From: Rhodopseudomonas palustris
GTDB lineage: Bacteria; Pseudomonadota; Alphaproteobacteria; Rhizobiales; Xanthobacteraceae
Assembly (NCBI RefSeq): GCF_003031265.1
Contig: NZ_CP019966.1
Span: 992,001-1,056,000, forward strand
DNA: 64,000 nt
Reading direction: 5' to 3'
The translations under genes and the position numbers were made by a program. Positions 1-10,902 of the stretch are shown in pieces. How positions within the stretch are numbered: position 1 is the first letter of the stretch; each line of letters opens with the position of its first letter. The notes beneath the pieces were generated by a model, which saw only the letters and a list, made by a program, of their open reading frames with translations, was not told the DNA's origin and did no database searches.

Positions 1-2098
<2,098 letters not shown>

Positions 2099-2110
2099 GC
2101 TCTCGATCGA

Positions 2111-2156
2111 TCATCCTTCGAGACGCGCGCCGCAGGCGCGCTCCTCAGGATGAGGG
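2111..2156. repeat. Family E palindrome, copy 1 (gltB-gltD gap)
   Basis: An imperfect inverted repeat starts with tcatccttcgagacg and ends with ctcctcaggatgaggg, so its ends pair. A close copy is at 57611-57656. It begins 13 bp after the gltB stop, so the hairpin would form in any gltBD transcript and could affect processing or the subunit ratio. Confidence 0.8.
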
Positions 2157-2198
2157 CTGGACGCGCGGCGTGCCGCTGTCCGGCAACCAGCACAGTCC

Positions 2199-2241
2199 CC
2201 TCATGGTGAGGAGGCGCGAAGCGCCGTCTCGAACCATGAGG
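2199..2241. repeat. Family E-like palindrome just before gltD
   Basis: A second palindrome of the same design (cctcatggtgaggagg paired with gtctcgaaccatgagg) lies 42 bp after the first and 54 bp before the gltD start. The two hairpins in tandem fill most of the gltB-gltD gap. Confidence 0.7.
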
Positions 2242-2295
2242 GCCACGAAACGAAGACTTAAAGTCGAAGACAAGAATTCGAGGCGTCAGAGTTCG

Positions 2296-3750
2296 ATGGG
2301 CAAGGTCACGGGGTTTCTGGAAATCGAGCGGCACGATCGCGCTTATGCGCCGGTCGCCGAACGGGTGAAGAACTACAGCGAGTTCGTGGTTCCGCTCAGC
2401 GAGAAAGACCTGCGCGACCAGGCCGCCCGCTGCATGAACTGCGGCATCCCGTATTGCCACGGCACCGGTTCGCCGCAGCCGGGCGCGACCGGCTGCCCGG
2501 TCAACAACCAGATCCCCGACTGGAACGACCTGGTTTACAACGGCTATTGGCAGGAAGCCGCGCGCACCCTGCACTCGACCAATAACTTCCCGGAATTCAC
2601 CGGCCGGATCTGCCCGGCGCCGTGCGAAGCGTCGTGCACGCTGAACATCGACGACAACCCGGTCACCATCAAGACGATCGAATGCGCGATCGTCGACACC
2701 GCGTTCGACAACGGCTGGGTCAAGCCGGAGATCGCCGCGGTCAAGACCGGCCAGAGCGTCGCGATCGTCGGCGCCGGCCCGGCGGGCCTCGCCTGCGCCC
2801 AGCAGCTGGCGCGCGCCGGCCACGACGTCCACGTCTATGAGAAGTTCGCCAAGGCCGGCGGCCTGCTCCGCTACGGCATCCCGGACTTCAAGATGGAGAA
2901 GACTCTGATCGACCGCCGTGTCGCTCAGATGGAAGCCGAAGGCGTCACCTTCCACTACGGCGCGCCGGTCGGTGGCAGCGCTCCCGGCGCAGTCGATCCG
3001 GCCGAGCTGCTCAAGCAGTACGACGCCGTCGCGCTGACCGGCGGTGCCGAAGCGCCGCGCGATCTGCCGGTCCGGGGCCGCGAGCTCGGCGGCATCCATT
3101 TTGCGATGGACTTCCTCACCCAGCAGAACCGCCGCGTCTCCGGCGAAGCCGTGAACGGCACCGACATTCTCGCCGCCGGCAAGAACGTGGTGGTGATCGG
3201 CGGCGGTGACACCGGTTCGGACTGCATCGGCACCTCGATCCGCCAGGGCGCCAAGTCGGTGACCCAGATCGAAATCATGCCGGCGCCGCCGGAGCGTGAG
3301 AACAAGGCGCTGACCTGGCCAAACTGGCCGATGAAGATGCGCACCTCGTCGAGCCAGGCCGAAGGCGCGCAGCGCGAATTCGCCGTGATGACCCAGTCGT
3401 TCGAAGGCGAGGGCGGCGTCGTCAAGAAGCTTAACTGTGTCCGGGTCGACGCCAAGTTCCAGCCGATCCCCGGCACCGAATTCGTGCTCGAAGCCGACCT
3501 CGTGCTGCTGGCGATGGGCTTTGTCTCGCCGGTCAAGGAAGGCCTGCTGACCCAGCTCGGCGTCGCGCTCGACCCGCGCGGCAACGTCGCCGCCGACCTG
3601 TCGCACTTCACCACGTCGGTCGACAAGGTGTTCGCCGCCGGCGACATGCGCCGCGGCCAGTCGCTGGTGGTCTGGGCGATCCGCGAAGGCCGCCTCTGCG
3701 CCCAGGCGATCGACCGGTTTTTGATGGGCTCAACCACGCTGCCGCGGTAG
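2296..3750 (+). CDS. gltD: Glutamate synthase small subunit
   Basis: GltD oxidises NADPH through FAD and passes electrons via iron-sulfur clusters to GltB. The N-terminal part has the cysteine clusters CMNCGIPYC and [12 protein letters not shown] that bind the [4Fe-4S] centres. An FAD dinucleotide fold follows ([13 protein letters not shown]), then the NADPH fold ([13 protein letters not shown]), and the C-terminus has the usual [16 protein letters not shown] flavin motif. I place the start at the ATG at 2296, giving 484 residues (MGKVTGFLE...), because the family begins there. The longer upstream reading frame runs back through the palindromic repeat. It belongs with gltB as a split operon. 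Confidence 0.95.
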   Translation: MGKVTGFLEIERHDRAYAPVAERVKNYSEFVVPLSEKDLRDQAARCMNCGIPYCHGTGSPQPGATGCPVNNQIPDWNDLVYNGYWQEAARTLHSTNNFPEFTGRICPAPCEASCTLNIDDNPVTIKTIECAIVDTAFDNGWVKPEIAAVKTGQSVAIVGAGPAGLACAQQLARAGHDVHVYEKFAKAGGLLRYGIPDFKMEKTLIDRRVAQMEAEGVTFHYGAPVGGSAPGAVDPAELLKQYDAVALTGGAEAPRDLPVRGRELGGIHFAMDFLTQQNRRVSGEAVNGTDILAAGKNVVVIGGGDTGSDCIGTSIRQGAKSVTQIEIMPAPPERENKALTWPNWPMKMRTSSSQAEGAQREFAVMTQSFEGEGGVVKKLNCVRVDAKFQPIPGTEFVLEADLVLLAMGFVSPVKEGLLTQLGVALDPRGNVAADLSHFTTSVDKVFAAGDMRRGQSLVVWAIREGRLCAQAIDRFLMGSTTLPR

Positions 3751-3756
3751 GCGGCG

Positions 3757-3840
3757 CCGTAGGATGGGTTGAGCGCAGCGAAACCCATCACCACCTCGCT
3801 GCGTAGCGATGGGTTTCGCGTTGCTCAACCCATCCTACGG
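3757..3840. repeat. Family A inverted repeat, copy 1
   Basis: The 84-bp element begins ccgtaggatgggttgagc and ends with the complement, gctcaacccatcctacgg. The second arm pair aaacccatc/gatgggttt lies inside. It starts 7 bp after gltD and could serve as its terminator hairpin. A near-identical copy is at 4688-4770 and a short core version at 10797-10836. Confidence 0.85.
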
Positions 3841-3874
3841 CCTGCGGACGTCGCCGCCAGCTACACGCTGAAGC

Positions 3875-3977
3875 GTCATGCGCGGGCTCGACCCGCGCAT
3901 CCATCGCGCGCATTAGCGCGCGATCAACATTACGTACAGGAAGAGTGATGGATTGCCGGGTCAAGCCCGGCAATGAC
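3875..3977. repeat. Family B composite palindrome, copy 1
   Basis: The element has two palindromic ends, gtcatgcgcgggctcgaccc at the left and gggtcaagcccggcaatgac at the right, with a variable middle. Copies lie at 28379-28467 and 52024-52125. The remaining bases from 3978 to 4173 show no gene or other structure that I can support. Confidence 0.8.
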
Positions 3978-4173
3978 GTTGGTGGTTGCAACGAACTGCC
4001 GGTCAGCCGCAACTCCTGCCTTCACGCTGCCGCCTCACGAAGGGGTAGCGGACTCCCACCTAGCGAGAGGCGGTCGCATCCAAAAACGCGAATCTTACTC
4101 GCCTACTACCCGTCCTGGTTGACGAAGCAGCCACGCGGATCAAATCTCTTGCAGCCGAGCGAGAGGATCAGCC

Positions 4174-4578
4174 GTGGCCAGTGCCACCGCACGTGGACTT
4201 CGCAAGCGTCTCAGGCCGCAGGAAGCGCGGCTGTGGGCTGGGCTGCGCGGGCTCAAGCCGCGCGGCTATCACTTTCGGCGCAAGGTGCCGATCGGTTGTT
4301 ATGTGGTCGACTTCGTCTGCTTGTCCGCCAGGTTGATTATCGAAGCCGATGGCGATCAGCACGCCATGCCGGCGTATTTCACCGCTGATCGGCAGCGCGG
4401 TGTTGTCCTGCGCCGTCAAGGCTTCCGTGTGCTGCACTTCTGGGATTCCGACATCGATCGATACTTCGACGGCGTGATGCAGACGGTGCTCGATGTGCTG
4501 GCGACCCCTGCCATTCGACCTCACGTGCCGCGAACCAGTCACTCCATCCATGAAGGAGCGGGAGAGAGTGGCGGGTGA
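4174..4578 (+). CDS. DUF559 family endonuclease-like protein
   Basis: A 134-residue protein of the DUF559 group, related in fold to very-short-patch-repair (Vsr) endonucleases of the PD-(D/E)XK superfamily. The likely active-site residues are Asp46 in VVDFVC, Glu57 and Asp59 in IIEADGDQH, and Gln62. The typical basic stretch GYHFRRKVPIG comes just before and the GFRVLHFWDSD segment after. Length and motif spacing are normal, so it looks intact. The DNA target and role are unknown; related genes often stand alone in alphaproteobacteria. It sits among palindromic repeats and next to the unusual large gene on the other strand, with no sign of an operon. Confidence 0.8.
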   Translation: MASATARGLRKRLRPQEARLWAGLRGLKPRGYHFRRKVPIGCYVVDFVCLSARLIIEADGDQHAMPAYFTADRQRGVVLRRQGFRVLHFWDSDIDRYFDGVMQTVLDVLATPAIRPHVPRTSHSIHEGAGESGG

Positions 4579-4627
4579 TGGGTGACGTCTGGCGTTGACG
4601 TCGAGTTGTTATCTCAGCCCACCCCGA

Positions 4628-4668
4628 GTCATTCCGGGGCGCGACCGCTAGGTCGCGAACCCGGAATC
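4628..4668. repeat. Family D short palindrome, copy 1
   Basis: A minimal copy: gtcattccggggc, a small gcgacc/ggtcgc hairpin, then gaacccggaatc. Longer copies occur at 9001-9106, 10846-10883, 40469-40572 and 62107-62225. Confidence 0.75.
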
Positions 4669-4687
4669 ACTTTGCTATCAGCAGCGC

Positions 4688-4770
4688 TGTAGGATGGGTT
4701 GAGCGCAGCGAAACCCATCACCTCCTCGCCGCGCAGCGATGGGTTTCGCGTCGCTCAACCCATCCTACAG
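4688..4770. repeat. Family A inverted repeat, copy 2
   Basis: An 83-bp element, ctgtaggatgggttgagc to gctcaacccatcctacag, closely matching the copy at 3757-3840. Its right edge runs into the 3' end of the small minus-strand reading frame at 4765-4857 and supplies that frame's last codon and TAG stop. Confidence 0.85.
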
Positions 4771-4857
4771 GCTATCACTCACGTAATGCGCCGCAACGAT
4801 GGCGGCGATAAACCCAAAGCACGCCATCACGATCGTAGCGACCTTGATCGGTGTCAT
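4765..4857 (-). CDS. 30-residue single-pass membrane peptide, coupled to the 1140-residue gene
   Basis: The start ATG overlaps the TGA stop of the large upstream gene in an ATGA arrangement, which predicts translational coupling. The peptide is M-T-P-I-K-V-A-T followed by a hydrophobic run of about 18 residues (IVMACFGFIAAIVAA) and the tail HYVSDSL, so one short transmembrane helix with a Lys near the N-terminus. The last codon and stop lie in the edge of the family A repeat, so the peptide may have been longer before the repeat arrived. I recognise no family. It could be chance, but the exact overlap and clean hydrophobic pattern argue for a real gene. Confidence 0.5.
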   Translation of the reverse strand: MTPIKVATIVMACFGFIAAIVAAHYVSDSL

Positions 4858-7800
4858 GGCTTAGGTCTCGTCAACTGTGGATTCGGAAGAAGGTCGAGAT
4901 AGCTAGTATCTCCCATCGCTGCGAGGTAATTAACGGCCTCCGAAACGCAAACTGCCGTTTTCGGAAAGCCGGTTGCAAGACCGTTCACAAAGATGACCCG
5001 CATTCCGGCGGATTGGGTCATGTAAACCCAGCGATCAAAACGCGGATTCTTCACCAGCGTCGAGAGCGTTTCAGCTGCGCGATCCGGGAAATTGGGTGAT
5101 ATCTTCGCCAAACGGTCTATCACCCTATAAGGCTCACCCGGCGCGAAGCCCGCTTCGGACATAGATAGAACTTGGTCCATGAGCCATTCGTCCGAAATAC
5201 CCTTGCGAAAAAAGAGCTGCCCAATTGCGCCTAGTTCCTCACGGAAGTGGTCCGGTGTGGTGGAGGCTTTCGCCGCTGCCAGCCGCCGATCCCAATAGGA
5301 CAGAGCGCGTGCACGAAAATCGGCGGGAAGTTTGTCGGGCGGCAGATCAAGCTGGACACCAAGAAACCAGATGGCGTGTTGGCGCGACCGCACAGGGGCG
5401 CTATTCCAAAACAGCTCAAACACATCGTCCGCGAATGCAGCCTGGATGTAGAGAATGATCAGGTACTCGGCAAGACGATCATCCACATGCTGCTGATCAC
5501 GGGCCGCAGTGTCTTTCCCAAGCCGGTTGATTTCGGCCACATAGCAATCGCGCATGTCCGGTGCGAGCACACTGATCGGGCCGTTGTCTGCACTAAGATG
5601 TGCTAGCCATGCAGCATCGCGGAGCGATAGGTCATTTCCCGGAAGAAGTGCGGGCAGGCACTGCCGTAGCCATGGGTCCGCAAAGAACGCGAACCAAGTG
5701 AGATAGCGGCCCATAACGGCGCGGGGGATTCGCCCGGACGCTGTGCGGTCAGTCAATTCCGTTTCAAATATCTGGCGGATCTCGGGGAGCTTTTCGAGTG
5801 CTTCCCGCGGCGCCCTGCCGACTTCGCTGTCCTGATCTTTGCTGAGCCAGGAAACGAAAAGAATGGCAAGCTCGACCGCTGCGCCGCGCCACGTCGATTG
5901 CGCTCCGAAGTGCGGAAACCTGCGGTAGCTCTCTTCAAAATTCTCCGTATCCGGTTGGCGTGGCGCAGCGCGATATAGTTCGAGGATCAGCTCCTGGACG
6001 AGCCCGGCATACGCGAATGGGATTCCATCGGCCCCTCGGCGCAGGCCGGAGGCAAGCAGTTCGATTGCCGCTTTCCGCGTCCAAGACCAATCTGGGTCGT
6101 CGCCCTCGATTCCACTCGACAAGGGCTTAACTGCTGGTCGCGCCACCACTTCGATCAGAACAAGGGCGCCATTCCAGTCCACACCATTCTTATTGTTCGA
6201 CGCGTTCGAAAGCCCCTCAAGGAGGCGGCGCACATAGATGGGTGGAAGTTGCGCGAAACGTGCCGCGTTTGTCGAATAGAGGGACGAACTACCCATGGCG
6301 GCGCTTCGAAGCTCCTGTGCAAGCGCGGTAGCTGTTTCACGCTGCTCGCCGGAAGACGGCCGCCACGTTTCGAGAAAGGCGACGATTTCCTCTATTGGCG
6401 TGGTCGAGAAGTCCGGTGCCGTCAGCGGGCTCTTCTCCGGCTCATAGAGGCGATGCCGCCATGCGTCGGGATCGCCGAGCTTCTCTAGGGCTTCTCGCCG
6501 GTCGGCGGGCAGAACCTCCCGCCAATGCCACAGAAGGTCCCGGACGACAGATTCATCGCGGTTCCGTTGCTCTTCAAGAGTCGGAGGCCTCTTCTCGTGT
6601 TGTTCAAAGCGTTCGTTGAAGCGGTCACGGTATTTGTCCGGAACGGAGTCCACGCACGCCAGAATTTCCTGCTGGACCGACGCGGGTAAGGATGGAAACC
6701 ACGCCCGCGCGAGCTCTCCGTATTCGGTGCGGCACCAGGTTTCTTCGATGAGGTCGGGATCGGTTAGGCAGGTTTGGGCTAGATCGGGCACACACGCCGG
6801 ATTGATCGACAGTACATGCAGGACAATCCGGGTAAAAACCTTCGGCGAATGACCCCGGATACGCATTACGATATCGCGCATACAGGCGGGGTCGGCCTCG
6901 ATGGCAAGCTTCGACGCCCTGACAATCCCGCCAACAAGCGCGTCAATCACATCATGCTTGATGCCGTGCTCGGAAACCTCTCCGGATAGGAAGTAGGTGT
7001 AATCATGAGATGGATCATCCGTCACCTTGCGGCTGATACGAACCGCTTGGTCGAGCAGATCGGAGACGAGGGCGACCGCATCTGCCTTGCAGACCGGAGC
7101 GATTGAGTCGATAGCTTCCGGCAAGTGGTGCTCGTACATGTGGCTGCCGAACAGCGTAGCGAGCCTCTCGTTCTCCGCAAAGACTTTGAACACGGCGCGC
7201 GTCACGCGCAGGGCGGCGTCACATTCGCCGCCTTGTGCGAGGGTTTTGATCAACTCGTGCGGTCCCTGAGCCATGATGAAACGGGCGTCTGGGGTCAACC
7301 ATGCCTCGGCAAGATGCACCAATGGTGCCGCCTCGTTTGCGGGAAGCGCTGCCAGGATTTCCAGTGCCATCTGCTGAACATCGGGATGCTTGGATTCGGC
7401 TACGCTGCGAAGGGTATCCGCGATCAATGCACGGGCTTTGGCGTCAGACGATTTCGCCATACGCAGAAGGTAGCGGCCCGCGGGCCACTGGCGCAGAAAC
7501 GAGCCATCGACTCCGGCCTCATCGGCTTGCGACAACGGGGCGGCAAGCAGGTTTCGCTTTGCCAGATGAGGCAGCCAATCCGGTGTCTCCAGCTTGTTGA
7601 AGAAATGCCAGAGCAGCGGCAAGGCCCCCGGGATTTCCTTTGAGAAGCTTGTCGCTGCCGCGCCGCGATCTGGCATTGCAATCAACTGGTCGATCCGTTG
7701 CACGAACGCCGCGTATTTTCCCTGAAGGGCGATCATGAGGCCGCGCATGACGGTATCGAATGGCGCCTGCCAATCGGCCCGGAATGCATCGTCGACGACG

Positions 7801-8276
7801 ATCGACTGATGAAGCGCACGTCCCCCATGCGCCTCTGCGTTTGCCCCTGAAATCGAATTCCACGCCCTTGCGATGTCACCATCGGGCGCAAGGCCAAGAC
7901 GCGTTGCGATTGCTTGTATTTGTTGCTTGTGGCTCAGTCTCGGCTTCAGTTCCTTGGCCACACGCTGTATCTCGTCGTCCTTGAATCCAAGTGCCTGCAA
8001 CTGCGCCTTTGCTTGTTCGATCCGTTCGATCTGCTCCCGTGACGGTGTGATCGCCACGTCCATGGGGACTTCTAGCGTTTGCCGCAGGATTGATTCCAAC
8101 TCACGCAGGGCGTGGGCGGCCACCGGGCTCGAAACGCGCAGTGGAAATGCGCCCGCCGCCAAGCGGCAAAAATCAACGTATCGATCCGCAATGCGTTGTC
8201 CGAGCAATCGCTGGATCAGTGCTGCTGTATTCTGCTGTTCAAGCGAAATATCAAACGTGTTGATGGGTTCGTCCAT
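4854..8276 (-). CDS. Large helical protein of unknown function (1140 residues)
   Basis: I do not recognise a catalytic domain. The protein has no signal peptide and no evident membrane segment. It appears to be helical throughout, rich in Leu, Ala, Glu and Arg, with degenerate repeat-like segments such as HPDVQQMALEILAALP that suggest a HEAT-type solenoid. The C-terminal third (WDRRLAAAK, ISDEWLMDQVLSM, YRVIDRLAKISPNFPDRA) recalls the C-terminal regions of large STAND- or SIR2-linked defence proteins, but I see no P-loop, NACHT, SIR2 or nuclease motif, so that is only a hypothesis. Base composition and codon use are visibly less GC-rich than the flanks, which suggests transfer. It starts at ATG 8276 with a weak ribosome site and is coupled to a 30-residue peptide. 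Confidence 0.85.
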   Translation of the reverse strand: MDEPINTFDISLEQQNTAALIQRLLGQRIADRYVDFCRLAAGAFPLRVSSPVAAHALRELESILRQTLEVPMDVAITPSREQIERIEQAKAQLQALGFKDDEIQRVAKELKPRLSHKQQIQAIATRLGLAPDGDIARAWNSISGANAEAHGGRALHQSIVVDDAFRADWQAPFDTVMRGLMIALQGKYAAFVQRIDQLIAMPDRGAAATSFSKEIPGALPLLWHFFNKLETPDWLPHLAKRNLLAAPLSQADEAGVDGSFLRQWPAGRYLLRMAKSSDAKARALIADTLRSVAESKHPDVQQMALEILAALPANEAAPLVHLAEAWLTPDARFIMAQGPHELIKTLAQGGECDAALRVTRAVFKVFAENERLATLFGSHMYEHHLPEAIDSIAPVCKADAVALVSDLLDQAVRISRKVTDDPSHDYTYFLSGEVSEHGIKHDVIDALVGGIVRASKLAIEADPACMRDIVMRIRGHSPKVFTRIVLHVLSINPACVPDLAQTCLTDPDLIEETWCRTEYGELARAWFPSLPASVQQEILACVDSVPDKYRDRFNERFEQHEKRPPTLEEQRNRDESVVRDLLWHWREVLPADRREALEKLGDPDAWRHRLYEPEKSPLTAPDFSTTPIEEIVAFLETWRPSSGEQRETATALAQELRSAAMGSSSLYSTNAARFAQLPPIYVRRLLEGLSNASNNKNGVDWNGALVLIEVVARPAVKPLSSGIEGDDPDWSWTRKAAIELLASGLRRGADGIPFAYAGLVQELILELYRAAPRQPDTENFEESYRRFPHFGAQSTWRGAAVELAILFVSWLSKDQDSEVGRAPREALEKLPEIRQIFETELTDRTASGRIPRAVMGRYLTWFAFFADPWLRQCLPALLPGNDLSLRDAAWLAHLSADNGPISVLAPDMRDCYVAEINRLGKDTAARDQQHVDDRLAEYLIILYIQAAFADDVFELFWNSAPVRSRQHAIWFLGVQLDLPPDKLPADFRARALSYWDRRLAAAKASTTPDHFREELGAIGQLFFRKGISDEWLMDQVLSMSEAGFAPGEPYRVIDRLAKISPNFPDRAAETLSTLVKNPRFDRWVYMTQSAGMRVIFVNGLATGFPKTAVCVSEAVNYLAAMGDTSYLDLLPNPQLTRPKP

Positions 8277-8828
8277 GCAAATGCTCTAGGAAATGAACGA
8301 TTTATAGCGAAGCGTTGATCCGGGGACTTGCGGTGGTCTAGATGCGATCCTATGGGTTGACAAGCGTGTTCAATAGGAATAAATACACAAAACCCTCTCT
8401 CATCGAGGGGCGCCTCCGGAGGCGTCTTGAGGCGGGGAGAGGGGCGGCGTCCTGCGTTGCGTGGTTCGCAGCCACGTGGCCCGGGAGGCCGAGGGTCACC
8501 GTCCGCCGCTACTACGAGCGGCCGCCGCTTCAGAGGCTGGACGGGTACAGTGGAGGCCGGGGAAAGCCCGCAAGCTCGCTGTGTCCCGGAAGAACGGTCC
8601 TTCGGCCCAAAGATCGCCGCGGTGGGCGCGCCGTGAGGCGTTGCGCGAGGGATCGCAAGCCCTCGCGACAAGATCCACCCTTAGCGCCGCACGGCGCGCC
8701 CCAGCCCCTCGCTGCGATAGCGACGGGCGCACAACTCGGGCTCATCGAGCCGCGAGAACGATTGGCCGTGGCTGTTTGAAACGTGGATCGGACAACGGGG
8801 AGATGCGGGGCGCCTGCCTCACTCACGG
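8277..8828. other. Gene-free segment, probably a genus-level repeated element
   Basis: No convincing gene lies here; the short reading frames are mutually overlapping shadows. At 8393-8443 there is a hairpin (ccctctc pairing with gagaggg) around the palindrome cgcctccggaggcg. The GC-rich stretch that follows, to about 8800, resembles from memory a sequence recurring between genes in Bradyrhizobium and Rhodopseudomonas. I could not check copy number, and there is no transposase, so I call it an unclassified repeat candidate. Confidence 0.4.
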
Positions 8829-8940
8829 CGTCATCGCCCGACTTGATCGGGCGACCCAGTATTCCAGAGCGCCTGTGGCGATGCGGTGCTTTGCTGCGAG
8901 CGCTCTGGGATACTGGATCCCCGCCTACGCGGGGATGACG
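8829..8940. repeat. Family C composite palindrome, copy 1
   Basis: Left end cgtcatcgcccg...cgggcgacccagtattcc, right end tactggatccccgc...gcggggatgacg. Each end is a hairpin and the whole element is roughly symmetric. Copies lie at 31941-32042, 39872-39972, 51861-51960 and 55987-56087. Confidence 0.85.
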
Positions 8941-9000
8941 GTTGGGGCGGAGCGACGCTGCGAAGTACAAACTACCCACGGGTTTACATACTATCCATGA

Positions 9001-9106
9001 GTCATTCCGGGCGCGCAGCGAAGCTGCGTGACCCCGGCAGCTCAAGGCGGCAGAACGCTTCGGGGTTCCGGGTTCGCGTAGCTGTGCTACGCGCCCCGGA
9101 ACGACG
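9001..9106. repeat. Family D composite palindrome, copy 2
   Basis: Left end gtcattccgggcgcgcagcg, internal gttccgggttcgcg, right end gcgccccggaacgac. It lies 35 bp beyond the 3' end of the minus-strand SDR gene, where it could act as a terminator structure. Confidence 0.8.
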
Positions 9107-9140
9107 GTGCGGGGCGAGGAACGCAGCCTCGCGTATCTCC

Positions 9141-9917
9141 TCACGCATTCCGCGCCATCAAACCACCGTCGACCGGGATCACCGCGCCGGTAATGAACGA
9201 CGCCGCCGGCAGGCACAGGCTCAGCGTCATGTGGGCCACTTCTTCCGGGTCGCCGTAGCGGTGCAAAGCGGTGCGGCGGCGGGCGTATTTCTGTTTGTGG
9301 TCGGCGCTGATGCGGTCGGTCATTCCGGTGGTGATCGGGCCGGGGCAGATGCAGTTCACGGTGATGCCTTCGGGGCCGAGCTCGACTGCGAGCGAGCGCG
9401 TCAGGCCTGTGACGCCGGCTTTCGCCGCCGAGTATGGGCTGTGAGTTGCGGTGGCGCCGAGCGCTTCGGTCGAGGCGATATTGACGATGCGCGGAGATTG
9501 CGACTTGCGCAAATACGGCAGCGCGGCGCGGATCACGCGCGGATGCGCGGTAAGCAGAATGTTGAGCGCGCGCTCCCACACCGCATCGTAGCCCGCATCA
9601 TCGATCGGCAGCGCCGCCGAGATGCCGGCATTGTTGATGACGATGTCGAGCCCGCCGAGTGATTGCGCGATGTGCTCGACGCCGCTCTTGATCGCCTGCG
9701 CGTCGCCGACATCGAGCGCAAACGCGGTCGCATCGCCGCCGCGCGCCTTGATGGCGTCGACGACCGGCTGCGCGCCGGCGAGGGCGACATCAGTGACGGC
9801 GACGCGTGCGCCTTCGTCGGCGAACACGTGCGCGGTGGCGCGGCCCATGCCGCTCGCGGCGCCTGTGACGAGAACGCGCAGGCCTTTGACGGAACGGCTG
9901 AGCGGCTTGTACGACAT
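9141..9917 (-). CDS. Short-chain dehydrogenase/reductase
   Basis: A classical SDR of 258 residues. The NAD(P)-binding motif TGAASGMG is at about residues 18-25, the structural NNAG motif follows, and the catalytic Ser and YSAAK (Tyr, Lys) come after. CPGPITTGM and the closing VDGG pattern are typical of enoyl/3-oxoacyl-reductase-like SDRs. The start at 9917 has a good ribosome site (ggaggaaaccg), and an upstream in-frame extension lacks one. The gene is divergent from a second SDR, with 139 bp between the starts, so the two may share control. The substrate cannot be told from sequence. Confidence 0.9.
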   Translation of the reverse strand: MSYKPLSRSVKGLRVLVTGAASGMGRATAHVFADEGARVAVTDVALAGAQPVVDAIKARGGDATAFALDVGDAQAIKSGVEHIAQSLGGLDIVINNAGISAALPIDDAGYDAVWERALNILLTAHPRVIRAALPYLRKSQSPRIVNIASTEALGATATHSPYSAAKAGVTGLTRSLAVELGPEGITVNCICPGPITTGMTDRISADHKQKYARRRTALHRYGDPEEVAHMTLSLCLPAASFITGAVIPVDGGLMARNA

Positions 9918-10056
9918 CGGTTTCCTCCGGTTGTTTCTTGTTGCGGAATGTGCGGGCGCGCGGCGCGCGTGTCTTCCGATTGACAAGGCTGGCATCGATC
10001 GACACACAGGTCAAACGTCGCGCAGACGACGAACAACAACAAACAGGAGGACGCGC

Positions 10057-10791
10057 GTGAACGATCTCGATTTCAGTGGCCAGCAGGTGCTGGTGGTCGG
10101 CGGTTCGAGCGGCATCGGCAACGGCATCGCGCAGGCGTTTCGCACCCGCGGCGCCAAGGTCTGCGTCACCGGCACGCGCGCGGCGCCGTCGGACTACTCG
10201 GCTGAAGACGGCAGCCATTTCGACGGACTGACTTACGTGCAGCTCGATGTCGGCAAGGCGCAGGCGGTCGACGCGTTCGCGCCGCCGATCGAGCGGCTCG
10301 ACGTGCTGGTGCTGGCGCAGGGCGCGGTGATCTATCGCCGCGGTGAGTTCGAGATGGACGGCTTCCGCCACGTGATGGAAGTCAACCTGATGAGCCTGAT
10401 GGCCTGCGCGGCGAAATTCCACCCGCAGCTCAAGGCGGCGTCCGGCAAGCTGATCATCGTGTCGTCGACCGCGGCGTTCCACGCCACCAAGGGCAACCCG
10501 GCCTACAACGCGTCGAAGACCGGCGCTTACGGGCTGACCCGGACGCTGGCGCAGGCCTGGGCCGAGGACGGCATCCGCGTCAACGGCATCGCGCCGGGCC
10601 TGGTCGATACCAAGATGACCAAGGTCACCACCGACAATCCGAAGCGGCTCGCCGGCGCAATCGAAGGCATCCCGATGAAGCGCCTCGGCACGCCCGAAGA
10701 CATGGCCGGCGCCGCGCTGTTCCTGGCGTCGCCGCTGTCGGCCTATGTGCTCGGCCAGACGCTGGTGGTCGACGGCGGGCTGATTTTGTAA
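10057..10791 (+). CDS. Short-chain dehydrogenase/reductase
   Basis: An SDR of 244 residues with the cofactor motif GGSSGIGNG near residue 15, then LAQGA in place of NNAG, the Ser of VSSTAA, and the YNASK catalytic pair. It ends with VDGGLIL, as SDRs usually do. I use the GTG at 10057 because aggagg sits 6 bp before it; the longer frame reads through the promoter region of the divergent SDR. It is a different subgroup from its divergent neighbour, so the two are not a recent duplication. Substrate unknown. Confidence 0.9.
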   Translation: MNDLDFSGQQVLVVGGSSGIGNGIAQAFRTRGAKVCVTGTRAAPSDYSAEDGSHFDGLTYVQLDVGKAQAVDAFAPPIERLDVLVLAQGAVIYRRGEFEMDGFRHVMEVNLMSLMACAAKFHPQLKAASGKLIIVSSTAAFHATKGNPAYNASKTGAYGLTRTLAQAWAEDGIRVNGIAPGLVDTKMTKVTTDNPKRLAGAIEGIPMKRLGTPEDMAGAALFLASPLSAYVLGQTLVVDGGLIL

Positions 10792-10796
10792 CGGAG

Positions 10797-10836
10797 TTCG
10801 CAGGATGGGTTCGCTCCGCTCAACCCATCCTGCGAA
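10797..10836. repeat. Family A core palindrome (short copy)
   Basis: ttcgcaggatgggttcgctc pairs with its complement ccgctcaacccatcctgcgaa, with almost no loop. It keeps only the outer arms of the 84-bp family A element and starts 5 bp after the SDR stop. It lies between convergent genes, where it may end transcription in both directions. Confidence 0.7.
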
Positions 10837-10845
10837 CTAACCAGT

Positions 10846-10883
10846 CGTCATTCCGGGACAGGCGAAGCGCGGCCCGGAATGAC
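10846..10883. repeat. Family D core palindrome, copy 3
   Basis: cgtcattccgggacaggcg pairs with cgcggcccggaatgac as a simple hairpin. It adjoins the short family A palindrome in the same convergent gap. Confidence 0.7.
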
Positions 10884-10902
10884 CACGAGAGGGGCGTGTG
10901 CC

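Noticed and set aside
4854..8276. HEPN, P-loop or nuclease motif in the 1140-residue protein
   Set aside because: I looked for RxxxxH, GxxxxGKS/T and PD-(D/E)XK patterns and found none in a convincing setting, so no catalytic class is claimed.
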